From an uncultured Aeromonadales bacterium (GTDB lineage Bacteria > Pseudomonadota > Gammaproteobacteria > Enterobacterales > Succinivibrionaceae), in assembly GCA_902796095.1 (NCBI GenBank), contig CADBNP010000110.1, positions 1 to 10,133 on the forward strand: DNA of 10,133 nucleotides, given 5' to 3'. The position numbers and the translations under genes are program-made. Positions 6,471 to 10,133 of this stretch are shown here, piece by piece. How positions within the stretch are numbered: position 1 is the stretch's first letter; every line of letters starts with the position of its first letter. The notes beneath the pieces are model-generated. The model searched no databases and was not told the DNA's origin. It was given only the letters and a program-made list of their open reading frames with translations.

Positions 6471-6503
6471 TTGACACTCCCCATGTCTAAAGACAGGGGA
6501 TTC
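6471..6503 (+). mobile_element. IS200/IS605-type end hairpin, solo remnant
   Basis: TTGACACTCCCC followed by a stem TCCCC-A-TGTC, loop TAAA, and GACA-GGGGA, then TTCC. The stem is nine pairs with one bulged A (6483) and a four-base loop. This closely resembles the subterminal hairpins of IS200/IS605 elements, which carry ACTCCCC...GGGGATTC at one end downstream of tnpB. No tnpA or tnpB reading frame lies in the window, so I call it a solo end, a decayed copy, or a hairpin domesticated as the 3' end of the preceding gene, whose stop codon touches it. A second inverted repeat, 6507-6513 with 6542-6548, follows. The segment 6531-6537 is complementary to 6491-6497, so alternative folds exist. Confidence 0.5.
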
Positions 6504-6698
6504 CAGCTGCCGGCCGAAGTTATCTGCTGACCTGTCTGTTTCCGGCAGGTTACTGATTCGGAGTGACGGAAAACAGCACAGGCACGGCGCAGAGCAGGAT
6601 CATGAACTGATTTCTGCCTGTATCTGCAAACCGTGGATGGATCAGAAATCCAAAGAGATGCAAGCACCCGGCTGTTTTCTGTATGATGCTGCGCCTGT

Positions 6699-7115
6699 TC
6701 AGCCAATGCTTTCGAGATATGATTCGGTGATCAGAACTGCAGAAATGGAGTCAATCCTGTCCTTTTTCAAAGCCTTATATCCTCCGCTGGCAAACAGATA
6801 TTCCCTGGCTGCGGTGGTGGTCAGTCTTTCGTCATGCATATCGCACTGGATTTCGTATCTTTTTCTGAGCTCTTCGGCAAAATTTGATGCCAGCAGAGTT
6901 ATGTTCTGGTTTGTTCCGTCCATGTTAAGAGGCAGACCTACTACCATTCTGTTTGGCTTCCACTCTTTTACTGCCTTGTCTATGGCTCGCCAGTCCGGCG
7001 TCCCGCGATCGGCTCTTACAGCCGGCAGAGGCTGGGCTGAACAGGTAAGATCCTGTCCTATTGCAACTCCGATGGAATGTGTTCCGTAGTCGAATCCCAT
7101 TACTGTAACGGTCAT
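6699..7115 (-). CDS. ruvX: RuvX/YqgF family Holliday junction resolvase-like protein
   Basis: At 138 residues this is the usual length for the family, with an RNase H-like fold. Motifs seen: first strand VMGFDYGTHSIGVAIGQ (Asp9 would be the metal ligand), RADRGTPDW near 35-43, VVGLPLNMDGT near 58-68, DERLTT near 95-100, and the C-terminal strand KDRIDSISAVLITESY (Asp near 122). All of these match E. coli YqgF closely. The family is linked to processing of the 5' end of pre-16S rRNA and to Holliday junction cleavage in vitro. It is the last gene of the operon: its ATG overlaps the rsmE stop as ATGA, and GGAG lies seven bases ahead of the start. Cytoplasmic. Downstream, no hairpin with a T run is visible before the convergent glutaredoxin-like gene. 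Confidence 0.95.
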   Translation of the reverse strand: MTVTVMGFDYGTHSIGVAIGQDLTCSAQPLPAVRADRGTPDWRAIDKAVKEWKPNRMVVGLPLNMDGTNQNITLLASNFAEELRKRYEIQCDMHDERLTTTAAREYLFASGGYKALKKDRIDSISAVLITESYLESIG

Positions 7116-7849
7116 TTCATATCTCCGTAGCAGTTCTGCAAAATACTGATTGCCGTAAGAGCGGCGGTTTCTGTTCTAAGAACTCTCGGACCGAGCAGAA
7201 CTTCTGTGCATCCCTTTTCTCTTGTCAGTGCAATTTCCTCGTCCGAGAGTCCGCCTTCGGATCCGATAATGAGCCTTACTCCGTCCGAGAGATCCATTTT
7301 CATGCGTCCTATTGATATATCTGCCCGTGGATGAAGATTGAGACACGGTGAAGTGGATCTGTAGTCAAGAAATTCCTCTATGCTCATGACATTACTAAGC
7401 GCAGGCACTATGGATCGTCCGCACTGTTCACAGGCCGATATTATGATTTTTCTCCACTGATCGCATTTTTTTTCCATGCGATCTGCCGGCAGCCGCACTC
7501 CGCAGTATCTTGAACTCAGAGGCACTATTTCGCTGACTCCGAGCTCCACTGCCTTTTGTATGGTGAAATCCATTTTATCGCCTCTGCTTATGACCTGTCC
7601 GAGAATAATGCGAAGCGGTGATTCGTTCAAAATTTTTCTTTCACCGGAAATCCTTACGGTAACCTCCCTTTTGGAAACACCCGTGATCACTGCAGGATAA
7701 TCAGTGCCGGTGCCGTTGAAGATCGTAAGCTCCATGCCTGGCTGCATCCTGAGCACTCTTCCCACATGACCGCTCCCGTCCTCTCCAAGAGCAAATTCCT
7801 GTCCCGGATAAATTTTCTCCGCCGGTTCGAAAATTCTGGGAACCCTCAT
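7112..7849 (-). CDS. rsmE: 16S rRNA (uracil1498-N3)-methyltransferase RsmE
   Basis: A 245-residue SPOUT-class methyltransferase that uses S-adenosylmethionine to methylate N3 of U1498 in 16S rRNA of the 30S subunit. It starts with MRVPRIFEP, as in E. coli, followed by a PUA-like N-terminal domain (to about residue 70) and the trefoil-knot catalytic domain. SAM-binding signatures are LIIGSEGGLSDEEI around 193-206 and LLGPRVLRTETA around 218-229; an earlier block, QKAVELGVSEIVPL, is also diagnostic. I chose the ATG at 7847-7849, which overlaps the upstream endA stop as ATGA, because it gives the canonical start and has AGGGG nine bases ahead. A longer frame from 7867 adds six residues that do not fit the family. 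Its place between endA and ruvX is the conserved gammaproteobacterial arrangement. Confidence 0.95.
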   Translation of the reverse strand: MRVPRIFEPAEKIYPGQEFALGEDGSGHVGRVLRMQPGMELTIFNGTGTDYPAVITGVSKREVTVRISGERKILNESPLRIILGQVISRGDKMDFTIQKAVELGVSEIVPLSSRYCGVRLPADRMEKKCDQWRKIIISACEQCGRSIVPALSNVMSIEEFLDYRSTSPCLNLHPRADISIGRMKMDLSDGVRLIIGSEGGLSDEEIALTREKGCTEVLLGPRVLRTETAALTAISILQNCYGDMK

Positions 7850-8802
7850 GGAAGTCTGCCCCTGCACTGCTTTGTAATGTACGGATTGTCATTTCCCTGC
7901 TGAACTGCAATAAGTTTGTTGCGTCTGCATTCCCATGCATCGGCAGGGTAGACCTGTGACCATTCGGAAAAGAGCTTTGATTCCTTTTTATCGAGCGGAA
8001 TTCTGTAGGCTTCGGACATGTACAGGTAGGCTCTTGCGATAGTTCCGCGGCTCCTTTCAGGTGGCTGTGCCAGTCTGTTCCTGCTGTCTATCAGGATTTC
8101 ACATTTTCCGTAGGTGTAGATGCCATTCTGCTCCTGATCGTCAGATGCTTCCTTCTGCCGAGTTTTTTCCTGCTGGCTGTTTTCATTCTGCCTGGTTTTT
8201 ATAATGTCCTCGATGAAATTTATGGCCTTGTTTCCGTACATTTCAACAGTGGCCGCATCTTCCGGATTGCCCATGCTCCTGAGTAGCTCTACGATAAAGT
8301 TGAATATGAGCTTTATGATTTTTATGATCTGTGATTCTTCACTTTCATCTTTCACGTCCCCGGATTTGGCGCTGCTGTCCCAGACTGTAAAACTGTAGTT
8401 ACTTCTGTCTTTGTTGATCTCTCCGATGACAGGAAACAGATTATGCATATCACCTTCCATTCTGGAGAATGCCGGATTCTCCCTGCATGTGTCTCTTCCG
8501 CCTTCATGCCAGCAGTTCATCTGACCGCCGAGACGGTACGCCGGAACTACATGCTCCCATTCAATTCTTGAAGCCCGCTCCTGATCATCTCTGATTTTAT
8601 AGCCGCATGATTTCAGATCATTAGGTGTCAGTTTTCCTTTTCCGTCAGATTTCATTCTGCAGCCGCAGTACAGAGTTGTCAGGTTGTCACTGTCTGCCTC
8701 TGAATAGATTTTTCCTAGGATCTGTTTGGCCTCAAGATAACTGTATCCGTGAGAACATGTGGCAAACATCAGCAGGATCGGTAGGATAAGTAATTTTTTC
8801 AT
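7846..8802 (-). CDS. endA: Endonuclease I (EndA family) with internal insertion
   Basis: A 318-residue secreted or periplasmic DNA/RNA endonuclease of the beta-beta-alpha-Me finger type, against about 235 for E. coli EndA. Signal peptide: MKK plus a hydrophobic core, probably cut near residue 19. Active site: EWEHVVPA (Glu83, His84), GDMHNL (118-122), and GEINKDR (Asn130, probable metal ligand). All eight cysteines of the family are present (46, 48, 66, 97, 106, 234, 292, 313), so the disulfides should form. The surplus length is an insertion at about 142-230, between NYSFTVW and YGKCEI. It has an acidic start, a hydrophobic amphipathic segment at 159-175, another helix near 184-203, and a Gln/Glu/Lys-rich linker. 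Second in the operon, it overlaps both neighbours by ATGA. The C-terminal half after the insertion (RGTIARAYLYM, WECRRN) is intact, so activity is plausible. Confidence 0.9.
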   Translation of the reverse strand: MKKLLILPILLMFATCSHGYSYLEAKQILGKIYSEADSDNLTTLYCGCRMKSDGKGKLTPNDLKSCGYKIRDDQERASRIEWEHVVPAYRLGGQMNCWHEGGRDTCRENPAFSRMEGDMHNLFPVIGEINKDRSNYSFTVWDSSAKSGDVKDESEESQIIKIIKLIFNFIVELLRSMGNPEDAATVEMYGNKAINFIEDIIKTRQNENSQQEKTRQKEASDDQEQNGIYTYGKCEILIDSRNRLAQPPERSRGTIARAYLYMSEAYRIPLDKKESKLFSEWSQVYPADAWECRRNKLIAVQQGNDNPYITKQCRGRLP

Positions 8803-9569
8803 TGACGTTTTTCCTTGCAGGATGCGGTTATGAATGTGTTTTCATTTCCCTGAATTCTGGCAATGGCGCTGTTGCGGTAGCATTCCCAATCTGTAGGTGG
8901 ATAATGACTGTTCCAAAAATTATAAAGTTTTTCCTCGTCTGCCGCCAGTTTTATACTGTATCTCTTTGACATATAGAGATACGCTCTGGCTACCTGCCCG
9001 CGGGCCAGCGGAGGAGGAGATGCCAGCTGCCTCCTGAAATCCACAACCATCTGGCACGTGCCGTACTGGTACGGTCTTGTATTCAGTGCGGCAAAGGGAT
9101 AGTTTCCGCGGTCGCTGTTGATTTCTCCAATGGCCGGGGCAAGATTGTGCATATCTCCCTCAATGTACCTGTATCCTGGATTCTTCTGACATTTTTTGCG
9201 GCCTCCTTCCTTCCAGCAGGCAAGATTACCGGCAAAACGGTGAACGGGCATCATGTGCTCCCATTCTATTTTTCTGCCTTTGTTTTCATTTTTGCGGTAT
9301 CTGAATCCGCAGGAGCCGTGATCGGCCTTTTTAGGCTTCTTCCCGCTGTAGATCAGCCTGCATCCGCAGTAGAGTGTTGTATTGAATCGTGAGTATTTCC
9401 CGTTTCTCGCCTCGAAGTAGATCCTTCCGAGCTGCTTGAGCGCATTCTGATAGTTCTGACGGACTTCCCGGTTCTGTTCATGGTTGCCGCGGGATGAAAC
9501 CGTGGAAATGTCTGCGGAGAACAGAAAAAGAAGAAGAAAGACAGAAGGAAAGAAAAATTTGGCCCGCAT
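8799..9569 (-). CDS. endA: Endonuclease I (EndA family), canonical-length copy
   Basis: A 256-residue secreted or periplasmic nuclease that should cleave double-stranded DNA, and perhaps RNA, non-specifically. An N-terminal signal peptide of about 26 residues (MRAKFFFPS... with a Leu/Phe core) precedes the mature chain. Motifs: LYCGC (67-70), EWEHMMPVHRF (102-112; general base His105), CWKEGGRKKC, GDMHNLAPAIGEINSDRGN (138-156, metal ligand Asn151), RGQVARAYLYM and WECYRN. Eight conserved cysteines form the family's disulfides. The protein is very basic, consistent with nucleic acid binding. It is the first gene of the operon, and its stop overlaps the start of the second endA as ATGA. The start codon has only a weak GGA upstream. 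Compared with its neighbour, it has just five residues where the other has the insertion, so this is the normal form of the pair. Confidence 0.93.
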   Translation of the reverse strand: MRAKFFFPSVFLLLFLFSADISTVSSRGNHEQNREVRQNYQNALKQLGRIYFEARNGKYSRFNTTLYCGCRLIYSGKKPKKADHGSCGFRYRKNENKGRKIEWEHMMPVHRFAGNLACWKEGGRKKCQKNPGYRYIEGDMHNLAPAIGEINSDRGNYPFAALNTRPYQYGTCQMVVDFRRQLASPPPLARGQVARAYLYMSKRYSIKLAADEEKLYNFWNSHYPPTDWECYRNSAIARIQGNENTFITASCKEKRQ

Positions 9570-9893
9570 GATTTTCCAATGCTGAAACTGTATATTTGTT
9601 ATGCGACAGTGTGTGGCGTTTTATGCTAAAACTGCAAACATCAGCAAGTATGCCAACAATGCAGAATATTTTCAACATTAATCTTTGCAGATGAATGATA
9701 CAACGGGCATTCCACAGATAAGACTGCTTAATAACTCGTGAAATTAAATGACATGTTTAAATTCGCAATTATGCTTTTTTATTTTGCAGAAATTGCTTAT
9801 TGTTAAGATGCTCACTGAGAATATTCAAAGATATGATAGACTGTTCGGCAGTCAGGTTTGTCCTGCCTGAAATATGTTAAGAGGTGAAGTGTA
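9570..9893. other. Divergent intergenic region, AT-rich
   Basis: No credible gene lies here. It holds the minus-strand promoter candidate for the endA operon described separately. The 5' side of the partial gene on the + strand is AT-rich. A small hairpin lies 24 bases ahead of that start: CAG-t-CAGG (9849-9856) with CCTG-c-CTG (9862-9869), seven pairs and one mismatch over a five-base loop. I could not find a convincing -35/-10 pair for the + strand gene. Confidence 0.4.
9647..9675 (-). promoter_or_regulatory. Candidate sigma-70 promoter of the endA-endA-rsmE-ruvX operon
   Basis: On the minus strand, TTGAAA (9675-9670) and CATACT (9652-9647) are separated by 17 bases. The -35 matches consensus at five of six positions and the -10 at four of six. 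Predicted transcription would begin near 9640 and leave a leader of about 70 bases before the first endA start. The site is in the right place and orientation, but the -10 lacks the preferred first T. Confidence 0.4.
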
Positions 9894-10133
9894 ATGTTGA
9901 AATACATAGGTGTCGGTTCAGAGTTATTCCATAAGCTGATTGAAAGTGACTGCTATTATGTAGATAAAACGCTCTTCATAAGAACTGTCTTTCAGGATAA
10001 CCAGTCCGATGTAATGTTAATTACCAGACCGATACGGTTCGGAAAGACTCTCACCATGTCCACCTTCTATGATTTTCTGTCACTTGATCCGGAGAATCCC
10101 GGAGATGTTTCCCGTCAGGAAAAATGGTTTAAG
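9894..10133 (+). CDS. AAA-ATPase-like family protein, N-terminal part only
   Basis: The first 80 codons of a gene that runs off the window. The ribosome binding site is excellent: AGAGGTGA with about seven bases to the ATG. The protein begins MLKYIGVGSELFHKLIES and then has YYVDKT (21-26) and MLITRPIRFGKTLTMS (41-56), the hallmark N-terminus of the AAA-ATPase-like family (Pfam PF09820), which usually carries a C-terminal PD-(D/E)XK nuclease-like domain and totals 500-600 residues. The GKT at 50-52 is the Walker A end. The family consensus reads RPRRFGKT, and here the second Arg is Ile47. The biological role of the family is not established. It is often present in many copies in gut anaerobes and is suspected to be mobile or conflict-related. 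It is divergent from the endA operon. Confidence 0.85.
   Translation, partial: MLKYIGVGSELFHKLIESDCYYVDKTLFIRTVFQDNQSDVMLITRPIRFGKTLTMSTFYDFLSLDPENPGDVSRQEKWFK

Noticed and set aside
6080..6706. Minus-strand frame of 208 codons overlapping the glutaredoxin-like gene
   Set aside because: It covers the antisense of a well-supported gene and reads through the IS605-like hairpin. It has no family features.
6637..7089. Plus-strand frame of 150 codons over ruvX
   Set aside because: It is the antisense shadow of ruvX, which has complete family motifs.
8112..8379. Intein in the second EndA
   Set aside because: There is no Cys/Ser/Thr splice junction with terminal His-Asn, the insert is too short, and no intein blocks are seen.
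1..10133. CRISPR array, rRNA genes or replication origin
   Set aside because: No regularly spaced repeats, rRNA sequence or iteron/DnaA-box cluster was found on either strand by eye.

Overview
The window looks like chromosomal DNA of a gammaproteobacterium. The best evidence is a minus-strand operon (6699-9569) of endA, rsmE and ruvX genes, which matches the enterobacterial order endA-rsmE-gshB-yqgE-ruvX with gshB and yqgE missing. Moderate G+C, an AAA-ATPase-like/PD-(D/E)XK family gene, Sel1-repeat proteins and a CPDC glutaredoxin-like gene together suggest a gut or rumen anaerobe of the Succinivibrionaceae/Aeromonadales type. That placement is an inference.

Layout: a small unrecognised protein (43-393, +) faces a tandem pair of cytoplasmic Sel1-repeat paralogues (559-3840, -). 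A divergent intergenic stretch with a near-perfect 18-bp palindrome and a possible 19-codon leader ORF precedes a DIP1984-family coiled-coil protein (4286-4738, +). Directly downstream of that gene is a gene-free region (4739-5200) rich in RNA-like structure. It contains a minihelix capped by a tRNA T-loop-like sequence, enclosed by a long-range helix, and then a 24-bp bulged hairpin. An extended -10 promoter then leads to an orphan, cysteine-rich type IV prepilin-like protein (5319-5960, +), followed by a CPDC thioredoxin-fold protein (6135-6470, +). The gap after it holds a hairpin resembling the end of an IS200/IS605 element.

The minus-strand operon that follows encodes two endonuclease I paralogues, the 16S rRNA m3U1498 methyltransferase RsmE and the Holliday-junction resolvase-like RuvX. 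Each junction is a 4-bp ATGA overlap, so translation is probably coupled. The second endonuclease carries an insertion of about 88 residues inside the catalytic domain. The window ends in the first 80 codons of a divergent AAA-ATPase-like protein (9894 onward, +).

The most unusual parts are the DIP1984 gene with its adjacent tRNA-like structured RNA candidate, the enlarged second EndA copy, and the orphan eight-cysteine pilin.
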